Under the pieces are notes generated by a model that ran no database searches, had not been told where the DNA came from, and saw only the letters and a program-made list of their open reading frames with translations. A DNA stretch of 64,000 nucleotides. It comes from an uncultured Myxococcales bacterium (GTDB taxonomy: Bacteria; Myxococcota; Myxococcia; Myxococcales; Myxococcaceae). This document shows, one piece after another, positions 40,644 through 48,571 of the stretch. The position numbers and the translations under genes were made by a program. Positions within the stretch are counted from its first letter, which is position 1, and the number at the start of each line of letters is the position of its first letter. The stretch covers positions 186,001-250,000 of the forward strand of contig CALJKW010000009.1 of the NCBI GenBank assembly GCA_937980205.1, given 5' to 3'.

Positions 40644-41495
40644 ATGCGGTTCCTGCACTGCTCGGACGTACACATCACCGGCGACTACCGAACGCCCTCG
40701 CTGTTGAAGCTCGGCTGGCGCCGCATCCCCGCGCTCGGCGAGCTGTACTTGAAGGGGCGCTACCGCAACTTCCAGAAGGCGCCCGACACGGTCCGGCAGA
40801 TCATGCGCGACGCCGAGCGGCACCGCGCGAACCACGTCATCGTCTCCGGAGACGTCACCGCCTACGCGCTCGAAGAAGAGTTCGACGGCGCCCGCGCCGC
40901 GCTCGAGCCCTGGGTGGGCGACCCGCAGAAGTGCACGGTGATTCCCGGCAACCACGACACGTACACGCCGGGCGCGCTGCGCGACCGGCGCTTCGAGCGC
41001 CGCTTCGGCCACCTGCTCGAGAGCGACCTGCCCGAGGTGACGCGCGAGGGGCCGTACCCGTTCGTCCGCCTGCTCGACGGAGTCGCCGTCATCGGCCTTC
41101 GCTCCGCGCGCATGCCGCTCGTGCCGGGCATGTCGTTCGGAGTCATCGGCAACCGCCAGCTCGAAGGCCTCGACGCCGCGCTCGCGAACCCGAAGCTCGA
41201 CGGCAAGGCGGTGCTCGTCGTCGTGCACCACGCGCCGCTGAAGCAGAACGGGAAGCCCGACACCGTGCAGCACGGCCTGCTCGACGCGAAGGCGCTGTTC
41301 CGCCGCGTGCGCGGCTCGAGGTTCGCGGTGCTGCACGGCCACGTGCACCACCGGTTTCACCACCCGGCGACGCCCGAGCGGCCGCACATCTTCGGCGCCG
41401 GCAGCTCGACCCAGGCGGGGCGCGAGGGCTACTGGCTGATTGATGTGAAGGATGGGCGGATCGCGGGCAGTGAGATGCACGCGCCGGGGCAGTAA
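40644..41495 (+). CDS. Calcineurin-like metallophosphoesterase
   Basis: This 283-residue protein has all motifs of a class I metallophosphoesterase: SDVHITGD (D8, H10), VSGDVTAYA, GNHDTYTP, an isolated His in VVVHHAPLK and GHVHHRF. Two metals should bind between these residues. The length fits cAMP or nucleotide phosphodiesterases such as CpdA-like enzymes. The substrate is not determined. A TTAAGA precedes the start. It is divergent from the PEGA/gluQRS operon. Confidence 0.88.
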   Translation: MRFLHCSDVHITGDYRTPSLLKLGWRRIPALGELYLKGRYRNFQKAPDTVRQIMRDAERHRANHVIVSGDVTAYALEEEFDGARAALEPWVGDPQKCTVIPGNHDTYTPGALRDRRFERRFGHLLESDLPEVTREGPYPFVRLLDGVAVIGLRSARMPLVPGMSFGVIGNRQLEGLDAALANPKLDGKAVLVVVHHAPLKQNGKPDTVQHGLLDAKALFRRVRGSRFAVLHGHVHHRFHHPATPERPHIFGAGSSTQAGREGYWLIDVKDGRIAGSEMHAPGQ

Positions 41496-41498
41496 AAG

Positions 41499-41575
41499 AA
41501 GAACAGCCGGGTTCGGGTTCGGGTTCGGGTTCGGGTTCGAGGGTGCCGAACCCGAACCCGAACCCGGCTGTTCTT
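41499..41575. repeat. Perfect 30-bp inverted repeat made of GGTTCG hexamers
   Basis: The left arm (41499-41528) and right arm (41546-41575) are exact complements over 30 bases; each holds several copies of GGGTTC or CGAACC. The loop has 17 bases, itself one more hexamer plus GAGGGTG. The hairpin lies exactly between two convergent genes (ends 41495 and 41580). The minus-strand side is followed by TTCTTTTA, so it may terminate transcription. Related to 4711-4778. Confidence 0.8.
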
Positions 41576-41579
41576 CCTT

Positions 41580-41879
41580 CTACGGCGCGCCCATGCCGGC
41601 ACACTCCGCCGGCGTCGGCTGCCCGCACGAATTCTTCAAGAGCGCCCGCGCGCACGCCGCCTTCTTGTCCGCGTTCGCCGGCGCGACGGCTTCCTTCCGC
41701 GACGTGTCCTTGCAGGCCTTCGAGACGGCCTGGCAACGCTCCTTCGCGTCGGGCTTGCAGCTCGTGGCGTGGCACACGGCGCCGGCCCACAGGTCACAGA
41801 GCCAGCGCTCGCTGTACGTGTCCGGTTTGACGGCGACGGAGCTGGACAACCACGCAGACGCAACGATCGCGAGAACCAT
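41580..41879 (-). CDS. Small Cys-rich secreted protein
   Basis: The 99-residue product from ATG 41879 has a signal peptide (MVLAIVASAWLSSSVAV). Eight Cys lie in the mature part (WLCDLWAGAVCHATSC, KERCQAVSKACKDT, AACARALLKNSC, AECAGM), giving likely disulfide-linked helices. I recognise no family. It ends four bases from the GGTTCG hairpin. A nearby ATG gives the alternative start at 41891. Divergent from the cyclase gene. Confidence 0.6.
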   Translation of the reverse strand: MVLAIVASAWLSSSVAVKPDTYSERWLCDLWAGAVCHATSCKPDAKERCQAVSKACKDTSRKEAVAPANADKKAACARALLKNSCGQPTPAECAGMGAP

Positions 41880-41944
41880 GGCGTCCAGCATCGTACCTGA
41901 TGAGCCGATACGCCGCGAAAAGGTGGTGCTACAACGTGGTAGCG

Positions 41945-43561
41945 ATGACCGAAGATCAGCCCGAGCTGTCGCGCGAGGAGCTGAAGTCACTTCGTGCGCT
42001 GAACCGAGCCGTCGACGACTGCCTCGAAGAATCCCTGAAGGCGCGCGAGAACCTCGAGCAGACCTTCAAGCGCCTCTTCCCCGTCCTGCTCAAGCTCACC
42101 GGCGCCACCGGCGCGGCGATCACCACCATCGACGAAGAGCTCACCGAGCAGACCTGGTCCACCGGAGACTTCGGCGACGTCTTCCCCGGCACCGTCTTGA
42201 AGGAGAACCACTGGGGCGCCCGCCGCTTCAAGGGCGACACCTTCGTCACCCAGGCCCTCGACGTCGTCGGCCACCGGGTCGGCGCCATCGGCCTGCTCTT
42301 CCCCGGCGACCAGACCGCGCCCGAGACCGCCGCCCGGCTCGCCCGCGCGCTCGAGACCATCGCCGAAGAGCTCGACACCGTCCTCGCCAGCATCCAGACC
42401 GCGAGCGAGAAGCACCAGCTGCTCGTCACCATCAACCACCTGCTCTCGAACCGCGTCTTCGAGGCCGGCATGGACCAGGCCGTCCGCGCGCTCTGCGAGA
42501 AGGTGAAGCTGCCCGGCTTCATGCTGCTGTACCGCGACGCCGTCGACTCGGCGTCGCTGCACTACCGCATCTACAAGTACGGTCAGCTCGAGCACGCGTC
42601 GAACGGCAGCCGCCATGGGCCCATCGACGCCGCCATCCGCTCGCACGGGCCGAAGCTCATCGCCACCAGCGACACCACCCTGCGCTCGGTGCTCGGCAGC
42701 GCGCGCGCCATCGAGGCCGTGCTCATCAGCGGCGTCGGCGAGAACAACAACACGCTCGGCAAGATCATGGTGTGGAGCGGCGGCGACGGCTTCTCCGCCT
42801 TCACGATGGATCTGCTGCGCCTGCTCGCCGCGACGCTGTCGCAGCGCCTCATCGACTACAACCGCGAGCGCATTCACCTCTCGCAGTTCTTCTCCGGCGC
42901 CGTCATCGACGACCTGCTGAAGGACCCCGACTACGGCCGCCGCTACCTGCAGCCGCGCTCCGAGGAGGTCGGCATTCTCTTCGCCGACATCAACGGCTTC
43001 ACGCGCATCTGCGAGCAGGTGCTCGAGCGCCCCGAGCGCATCGGCAAGTTCGTCGACGACTGGAGCGACGAGGCCGTGATGATCCTCCACCGCCACGGCG
43101 GCGTCTTCGACAAGATGGTCGGCGACTGCGTCATCGGGCTGTTCGGGCCGCCGTTCTTCCGCTCGACCGCCGGCCAGCGCGCCGCCGACGCCGTCCGCGC
43201 CGCGATCGAGATTCAGAAGTTCACGCGCGAGAAGATGAGCGCGCACCCCGAGGTCTCGCGGCTGTCGGAGATCTTGAAGCTCCCGGGCCTGGGCGTCGCC
43301 ATCGGCGTCAACCTCGCGCCGACGTTCTGCGGGCTGTTCGGCCCCAACCGGCAGTACACCGGCTTCTCCACGGGCATGAACCAGACCGCCCGCCTGCAGT
43401 CGCTCGGCGCCTTCCGCGAGACGCTCGTCATGGAGTCCGCGAAGCAGGCCATCGAGACGATCGACGCGCCGGACTTGAAGAGCCTGCAGTACGGCCCGCT
43501 CACCGAGACGCCGGTGAAGAACGTCGAGAAGCCGCTGCGGCACTACAGGCTGCTGACGTAG
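41945..43561 (+). CDS. GAF-domain adenylate/guanylate cyclase (class III)
   Basis: This 538-residue protein has two N-terminal GAF-like domains (about 20-165 and 175-310) and a C-terminal class III cyclase domain (about 345-500). The metal-binding Asp residues are in VGILFADINGFTRIC and VGDCVIGLFGPP, and the GMNQTARLQ motif supplies the Asn and Arg. Cyclase activity is thus likely; the GAF domains may bind cyclic nucleotides or other small ligands. ATG 41945 is preferred over 41900, since the earlier start adds an Arg-rich stretch. No membrane helix is seen. Confidence 0.88.
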   Translation: MTEDQPELSREELKSLRALNRAVDDCLEESLKARENLEQTFKRLFPVLLKLTGATGAAITTIDEELTEQTWSTGDFGDVFPGTVLKENHWGARRFKGDTFVTQALDVVGHRVGAIGLLFPGDQTAPETAARLARALETIAEELDTVLASIQTASEKHQLLVTINHLLSNRVFEAGMDQAVRALCEKVKLPGFMLLYRDAVDSASLHYRIYKYGQLEHASNGSRHGPIDAAIRSHGPKLIATSDTTLRSVLGSARAIEAVLISGVGENNNTLGKIMVWSGGDGFSAFTMDLLRLLAATLSQRLIDYNRERIHLSQFFSGAVIDDLLKDPDYGRRYLQPRSEEVGILFADINGFTRICEQVLERPERIGKFVDDWSDEAVMILHRHGGVFDKMVGDCVIGLFGPPFFRSTAGQRAADAVRAAIEIQKFTREKMSAHPEVSRLSEILKLPGLGVAIGVNLAPTFCGLFGPNRQYTGFSTGMNQTARLQSLGAFRETLVMESAKQAIETIDAPDLKSLQYGPLTETPVKNVEKPLRHYRLLT

Positions 43562-43580
43562 CGAAACACGAAGGCGCGCA

Positions 43581-43627
43581 CCCTGAGCCGCGTCGGCCGC
43601 GCAGCGGACCGACGCGAGTCGAACGGG
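43581..43627. repeat. Second copy of the CCCTGAGC...GAGTCGAA(C)GGG repeat
   Basis: It begins CCCTGAGCCGCGTCGG and ends GAGTCGAACGGG; CGCGTCGG pairs with CCGACGCG inside, giving a stem with a 12-base loop. It sits after the cyclase stop and before the collagen-like gene's stop, so it lies between convergent genes. Confidence 0.55.
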
Positions 43628-43665
43628 TCCGGGCGCAGCAAGCATCGACTTCGAGAAGCCTCTGT

Positions 43666-44757
43666 CTACACCCCGTCGACGCGAATCTCCGGCTTCGGCC
43701 CCGGCTGTCCCTCGCGCCCATCGCGCCGCCCCGACTGCCCGGCCTGGCCCCAGCGCGTCGAGTTGCGCCCCCACGACCCACCGGCGCCGCCCGCCCCTGG
43801 GGCTCCGACGTTCCCGCCGCGCCCGCCGCGGTTGTCGAACTGCAGCGCGTTCAGGTACGGCTGCGCCGCGCCGCTGACGGAGACGATGATGCGCCCGCCC
43901 TTGCCTCCATCCGCGCCGTCGCCGCCGTTTCCTCCGTTGCCGCCGTTGCCGGCGTTGCCGTCGGGCTCACCGTCGCCGGCGTCGCCGCCGCGACCTCCCT
44001 GGCCGCCGCGGCCGCCGTCGCCGCCCTCGCCTCCGATGGCGGTGACCGTCAGCGAGCCGCCCTCGGGGTCGACCAGGAACACCTGCTCGCGCCGCGACTG
44101 CATGCCGCGCACCTTCACCTGCAGCAGCCGCAGCTCCGGCGTCGGCTGCGCCATCGTCACGCGGACCTCGACGTCCTCCGCATCGCGCCCGGCCTCGCCG
44201 TTCGCGCCGTCGCTGCCGTCCCGGCCGTCAGTGCCGTTGCCGCCCGGATCCTTCTGAAAGCCTTTGCCCGGCACGCTGTACGACTTGCCGTCCTGCCCCT
44301 TGCGGCCGGCCTCTCCGTCGCGCCCTGACGCGCCGTCGCGCCCCGACTGCCCGCGAAAGTCGGCGACGAAGCGGCAGCGGAAGTGAATCGGCATCGTGAA
44401 CGCCGTCTTCACCTCTGCGTGCCCGTCGACCGAGATGTCGAGCCGCGAGGGGATCTGCACCTGCATCGGGTCCGCCGGAATCGTCACGCGACCGTCCGGC
44501 ATCGGCTGGCCGTTCAGCGTGATGCGGTAGCTGTCCCACCGCACGCGGCCGTCCTCGGTGTTCTCCGAGCCGAGCAGCTGCCCGTCCTTCGTGCGCGCCC
44601 AGATGGTGAGCTGCGCGGTCTCGCCCGGGCACAACATCGTCTTGTCGAACCGCACGTCGATGGACTCGACGGGCTGCTCGCGCAGCGTGACGTGGCGGCA
44701 GCCGGCCGTGACGGCGAGCACGGCGACGAACGTCAGCTCAGTGAGGCGGCGCATCAT
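43666..44757 (-). CDS. Lipoprotein with collagen-like and Gly-rich repeats
   Basis: This 363-residue lipoprotein has lipobox VTAGC at residues 16-20. About residues 140-165 contain GXY triplets (SGRDGASGRDGEAGRKGQDG), a collagen-like stretch; residues about 240-300 and 315-350 are GGxGG-rich (GDGGRGGQGGRGGDAGD), as in the two giant proteins at 1126 and 4692. A beta-sandwich-like region lies before the collagen part (ETAQLTIWARTKDG). It overlaps the upstream CsgG-like gene by 20 bases, so the two are co-translated. A surface adhesion role is inferred. Confidence 0.8.
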   Translation of the reverse strand: MMRRLTELTFVAVLAVTAGCRHVTLREQPVESIDVRFDKTMLCPGETAQLTIWARTKDGQLLGSENTEDGRVRWDSYRITLNGQPMPDGRVTIPADPMQVQIPSRLDISVDGHAEVKTAFTMPIHFRCRFVADFRGQSGRDGASGRDGEAGRKGQDGKSYSVPGKGFQKDPGGNGTDGRDGSDGANGEAGRDAEDVEVRVTMAQPTPELRLLQVKVRGMQSRREQVFLVDPEGGSLTVTAIGGEGGDGGRGGQGGRGGDAGDGEPDGNAGNGGNGGNGGDGADGGKGGRIIVSVSGAAQPYLNALQFDNRGGRGGNVGAPGAGGAGGSWGRNSTRWGQAGQSGRRDGREGQPGPKPEIRVDGV

Positions 44758-46402
44758 CGCAGGGCAGCTCTCCCTTCAGCGTCCAGGCGGCGGAGCGGTC
44801 GACGCGCTCGAGCCGGGTCGTCACCTTCGCGTAGGTGCCACAGTCTCCGGCGGCGACGGCGGCGCGCGCAGCGGCGGCGTAAAGCGGCGCGAGGCCGGGG
44901 TTCGAGCCGCAGGTCTGCTCGAGCTCGGTGATGGTGCGGCGCCAGCCGTTGAGGCCCTCGGCGACCGAGCGCTGCTTGCCGAAGTACGGCCCGGCGCGCT
45001 CGAGCTCGTCCTGCCGGCACGCCGTGCGCGCGCGATCGAACCAGCGCTGCTCTTCCTGCCGCTGCTTCGCGGCCGAGGAGAGACCACCCAGATCTTTGAT
45101 GCGCGCCTCGACCTCGCGGTACCGCGGGCTCGCCGGGAACCGCTCGAGCACGCTGCGCCACGTCGCGTTCGCCTCGTCGACGCGGCCGGCCGCGATGAGC
45201 CCGCGCGCCTTCAGGTCGAGCGCGACGATCGCCGCCTCTCCGTCGCGCTCGGCCGCGATGCGGTCGACCGTCGCGACCGCCGCGTCGCACGCCTTCGGGT
45301 CGAGCTGCGCCAGCGGAGGCCACACCGTCCACCGCCCTGCCCTGCCCTCGAGCACGAAGCGCGCCGCGTCGAGCGCGTCGGGCACCGCGAGCTCCTCGAT
45401 GCCGAGGGCGCGGGCGCGGCCGAGATCTCCCGCCGGCAGCGACGGCGTCGTGCCCTTCGGCAGCACGCGAAGCTCGCGGTCGAGCAGCTCCTGGTTCGCG
45501 AAGTACGACTTCATGAGCCCCGTCACTTCGTCCGCGCGACCATCGAGCGTGCACCGCGGTGTCCCGCGACCGAGGCGCGACTCGATGAGGGACAGCGCGA
45601 ACGCGCCGCGGACGAGCCGGTACGCGAGGTACACGCGCGACGCCGGGTTCTTGAGCTTCGCCGGGTCGTGCGTCGCCAGGTACGCGTCGGCGTTCTTGAG
45701 CAGCTCGTCGCTGTAGCCGACGAGCGCGTCGTTGCGGCGCTGAGCGAGCTGCTCGAGCGCGAGCAGCAGATCCTTCTGGCGCTCGTTCGCGAGCGCGAAC
45801 TGCGGCGAGCGGCGCGCGACCTCGGCGAGTGTGCGCGAGGCCTCCTCGAGCGCGCCTTCGTCCCTGTACGCGAGCGCCTTCGAGTAGGTGAGCACGGCCT
45901 CGAAGTCGGCCCCCTGCGTCTTCTTCGCGGCGCCGCTGAGCTGCGCGTCGAGCTTCGCGAGGAACCGGCGCGCGAGGTTCTGCTCGAGGTCGAAGAACTT
46001 GTCCTTCGAGCCGCTGACGCTCTCGGCGAGCACGACCTTGCCGCTCGCCACCTCGACGAGGCGGATGTCGACGCGCAGCGTGGGCTCGAAGCTGTGGAAG
46101 GAGCCGGTCACGGCGTGCGTCGCGCCGGCGATGCGACCGAGCTTCAGCGCCGTCTTCGGGTCGAAGTACTTCGTGCGCTGCAGCTCGAGCTCGTCGATCA
46201 GCTGCTGCAACTTCTCGCGCTCGACGACCTCGACCTGCTCCGAGGCGGCGAGGTCCGTCACCAGCATGTCGGCGAGGCCCTTCTGCAGCACGTCGAGCGA
46301 CGGGTCTCCGGAGTCGTTGTCGAAGTAGAGGACGGCCACGACCGGCGGCTTCGCGGTGCCGACCGGTGCCGCAGCGAGCAGGGTGAAGAGAAGGGCAGTC
46401 AA
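44738..46402 (-). CDS. CsgG/TolB-N-like secreted protein with helical repeats
   Basis: This 554-residue protein begins with a signal peptide (MTALLFTLLAAAPVGTA). The N-terminal domain (VVAVLYFDNDSGDPSLDVLQ, EREKLQQLIDELELQRTKYF, THAVTGSF) fits the CsgG/FlgO/TolB-N group of outer-membrane-associated lipoproteins, although no lipobox Cys is present. The rest has TPR-like helices and Cys pairs. It may assist secretion or assembly of the collagen-like lipoprotein encoded next to it. The overlap of 20 bases implies coupled expression. Confidence 0.8.
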   Translation of the reverse strand: MTALLFTLLAAAPVGTAKPPVVAVLYFDNDSGDPSLDVLQKGLADMLVTDLAASEQVEVVEREKLQQLIDELELQRTKYFDPKTALKLGRIAGATHAVTGSFHSFEPTLRVDIRLVEVASGKVVLAESVSGSKDKFFDLEQNLARRFLAKLDAQLSGAAKKTQGADFEAVLTYSKALAYRDEGALEEASRTLAEVARRSPQFALANERQKDLLLALEQLAQRRNDALVGYSDELLKNADAYLATHDPAKLKNPASRVYLAYRLVRGAFALSLIESRLGRGTPRCTLDGRADEVTGLMKSYFANQELLDRELRVLPKGTTPSLPAGDLGRARALGIEELAVPDALDAARFVLEGRAGRWTVWPPLAQLDPKACDAAVATVDRIAAERDGEAAIVALDLKARGLIAAGRVDEANATWRSVLERFPASPRYREVEARIKDLGGLSSAAKQRQEEQRWFDRARTACRQDELERAGPYFGKQRSVAEGLNGWRRTITELEQTCGSNPGLAPLYAAAARAAVAAGDCGTYAKVTTRLERVDRSAAWTLKGELPCDDAPPH

Positions 46403-46448
46403 CGGCAGGAGCCGTATACCCCCGAGGGCCCCCCCGTGCGCAAAGCGG

Positions 46449-46766
46449 CTACAGCACTCCGTGGCGCTGCAGCACCAGCGTCACGGCGAACGAGGCAGCG
46501 TTCGCGACGAGCGACCACTCGATGGGCCGCTTCACGCCCCAGCTGGCGAGCCACGCGGCCTCGATGGCGACGCAGAACAGCGCAGAGGCGATGAGCAGCG
46601 ACTCCCAGTGGCCCCGCGGCCAGAAGCGCGGGAGCAGGAACCACACGACCGGGTGTGTGATCAGCGAAGCCCCGAACGCGGCGAGCCACTTGCGCCCGGT
46701 CGCGCGCAGGTAGATGGGAACTTCGACGACCTGCGTGACGGCGAAGGCGATGAGCCAGGGCTTCAC
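46449..46766 (-). CDS. Small membrane protein of unknown function
   Basis: GTG 46766 overlaps the upstream stop as GTGA. The 105-residue product has about four hydrophobic segments (VKPWLIAFAVTQVVEVPIYL start, LAAFGASLITHPVVWFLLP, LIASALFCVAIEAAWLAS, LVANAASFAVTLVLQ). It may be an EamA-like or a short transporter component, but I do not recognise it. It is co-translated with the following small protein and lies just beside the CsgG-like gene. Confidence 0.6.
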   Translation of the reverse strand: MKPWLIAFAVTQVVEVPIYLRATGRKWLAAFGASLITHPVVWFLLPRFWPRGHWESLLIASALFCVAIEAAWLASWGVKRPIEWSLVANAASFAVTLVLQRHGVL

Positions 46767-47125
46767 GCCCGCAGCATCGGCCCCGTGTACCGCCGCGTGA
46801 AGTGAATCCAGTTGCGGGAGTCGATCTCCACCGTCCACTCGATGTTCGGGTGGAAGGTGAAGCGGCCGCGCACGAAGCTCTCGAGCAGATCCGCCGCCTG
46901 CATCGGAGTCAGGTTCGGCCCACGAAACGACACGCGCAGGTAGGTCTCCAGCGTGGGAGTGACGTCCACCGACACGCAGATCTGCACCGACTCGACGCGC
47001 CGGAAGTAGGCCGCCGACATCCGCTGCTTGCCTGTCGTGAGCCAGTTCTGCGGCTGCAGCGCGAACTCGAGGAGCGCCCCCGAGGCCTCTTCGATGCTTC
47101 CGCTTTCGGAGATCGTGGTGCGCAT
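46763..47125 (-). CDS. Hypothetical cytosolic protein with strong ribosome binding site
   Basis: This 120-residue protein starts at ATG 47125, which is preceded by GGGAGGGCGCG, a strong Shine-Dalgarno. Longer in-frame openings up to 47197 are not needed. Sequence features are a Trp in PQNWLTTGKQR, alternating beta-strands (VQICVSVDVTPTLETYLRV) and a C-terminal WTVEIDSRNWIHF. No family is assigned. Co-translated with the membrane protein that follows. Confidence 0.62.
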   Translation of the reverse strand: MRTTISESGSIEEASGALLEFALQPQNWLTTGKQRMSAAYFRRVESVQICVSVDVTPTLETYLRVSFRGPNLTPMQAADLLESFVRGRFTFHPNIEWTVEIDSRNWIHFTRRYTGPMLRA

Positions 47126-47330
47126 CGCGCCCTCCCGGACGAGGTCGATTCCACTCACGAGAAAATCGAACGCTGCCGAGTGAAACAAGGGGCCCACCGC
47201 CTTGACGCGGACGATTTCTCCGCTCTCGCGCGCTGCGGCTTGCTTTCGCCGGCGACCGCTCGGCCGCGCGGCGCGACCACTCGCCGATGCGAACGCACGG
47301 CCGCTTCGGCCCGCGGTTCTCCTTCACACC

Positions 47331-48059
47331 ATGTTCACGCACTACAGGGCCCACTTCGAAGCGAACCGCGCCCGCCCGCTGCCGCACATCGAAGCCCCGC
47401 CGCTCGACGAGCACCGGCGCGCGGTGCTCGCCCGCTCGCTCGCCGTCTTCCAGCTCGGAGAGACCGGCGAAGGCCGCATCGCCCACCAGGTCCAGACGGC
47501 CCGGCTGCCGCTCATCGACGACGACTACCGCGCCGCGGTGAAGCTCTTCGTCGCCGAAGAGGGCCGCCACGCCCGCATCCTCGCGCTCATGGTGAAGGCG
47601 CTCGGCGGCCGCATGCTCGAGGAGAGCTGGACGCGCCACCTCTTCGTGTTCGCCCGGCGCCGCATCGGCGTTCGCTTCAAGCTGCTCGTGCTGCTGTCCG
47701 CCGAGGTGATCGCCATCGGCTTCTACGGGCTGCTCGCCCGCGCGCTGCCGCCCGGCGCGATGGCCTCGGCGCTCGAGCAGATCTGCGCCGACGAGCGCGT
47801 GCACTTCGACTTCCACTGCGACTTCTTCTCCGGCCAGCCGAGGGTGTTCCACTGGCTGTGGTGGCCGCTCGCGGCGGCGGCGGCGCTCACCGTGCTGTTC
47901 GACCACCGCCGCACGCTGCGAGCGTTCGGAGTTTCGCTGCCCGACGCCGCCCGCGTGCTGCTCGGCTTCGTCGCGGAGGCGGCGACGAAGATGGGACGTC
48001 AGCGCGCCCCGGCCCTCACCCACTCGAGCACCCTGCAGAGCTGGGCGTCGTCCAGGTAG
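47331..48059 (+). CDS. Ferritin-like diiron protein with C-terminal membrane helix
   Basis: This 242-residue protein has a four-helix diiron signature: Glu44/Glu47 in QLGETGEG, Glu77 with His80 in FVAEEGRHAR, Glu125 in LLSAEVIAI and Glu155 with His158 in ICADERVHF. The E and ExxH pairs are spaced as in ferritin-like or AurF-type oxygenases. A hydrophobic helix (about 174-191, HWLWWPLAAAAALTVLF) may anchor it in the membrane. ATG 47331 is preferred over a start at 47202, which would add 43 Arg-rich residues. The last 20 codons overlap a convergent lipoprotein gene. Activity is unknown. Confidence 0.75.
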   Translation: MFTHYRAHFEANRARPLPHIEAPPLDEHRRAVLARSLAVFQLGETGEGRIAHQVQTARLPLIDDDYRAAVKLFVAEEGRHARILALMVKALGGRMLEESWTRHLFVFARRRIGVRFKLLVLLSAEVIAIGFYGLLARALPPGAMASALEQICADERVHFDFHCDFFSGQPRVFHWLWWPLAAAAALTVLFDHRRTLRAFGVSLPDAARVLLGFVAEAATKMGRQRAPALTHSSTLQSWASSR

Positions 48060-48490
48060 GGCCCGCCCTGCGGCATGCGCTCGCCCAGGCCCTCGAAGCC
48101 TGCGTCGCGGTGCTGCCCGACGATCTTGTAGACGGTGTAGCTCGCGTTCGGGTCTCCCGGAGTGATGCGGTTCAGGTCCGGCACCTGTGAGCTCTTCACG
48201 TTGACGTTCGCGGTGCGGAAGCCCGCGGGGTCGCTGAACCCGAACAGCTGCGACTGGGTCGGCCCGTGGCAGCCGCCGGCCGCGCAGCCCGTGCTCACGA
48301 GGAGGTCGTCGAGGTCCTGCACCGTGCCGGCGTCGACGACGGTGCCGCAGTCGGGCAGCCCCGAGAGCTTGTACGACGGGGTGTTGCCCGCATCGGCGCC
48401 GGCGTCCGTCGTCGAAGACGAGCCTCCGCACGCGACGAGCAGCACCGCGGCGCCGAGGACCAGAGGGTTGAACGAGCCGAGCCGAGTCAT
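47999..48490 (-). CDS. Cytochrome-c-like lipoprotein with CxxxxCH
   Basis: This 163-residue lipoprotein has lipobox LLVAC. The heme-c-like motif reads GCAAGGCHG, i.e. C-x4-C-H instead of the usual C-x2-C-H, and a late ERMPQGGPYL supplies a Met axial ligand as in secreted bacterial c-type cytochromes. An Asp/Ala linker (DAGADAGNTP) follows the Cys. If the motif holds heme, it is a monoheme surface cytochrome; if not, a structural disulfide. It overlaps the ferritin-like gene at the 3' end by 61 bases. Confidence 0.65.
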   Translation of the reverse strand: MTRLGSFNPLVLGAAVLLVACGGSSSTTDAGADAGNTPSYKLSGLPDCGTVVDAGTVQDLDDLLVSTGCAAGGCHGPTQSQLFGFSDPAGFRTANVNVKSSQVPDLNRITPGDPNASYTVYKIVGQHRDAGFEGLGERMPQGGPYLDDAQLCRVLEWVRAGAR

Positions 48491-48571
48491 GAGGTGGCCG
48501 ACATCATCGCTCGGCTCCGGCTCGGCGACGCATCGAAGTCGGCACCCATTCGCACGTCGCGGCCGGCTCCC

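Noticed and set aside
46449..48431. A 660-codon minus-strand frame across the ferritin-like gene
   Set aside because: The frame mixes a real small membrane protein (46449-46766) with antisense of other genes; only the small gene is supported.
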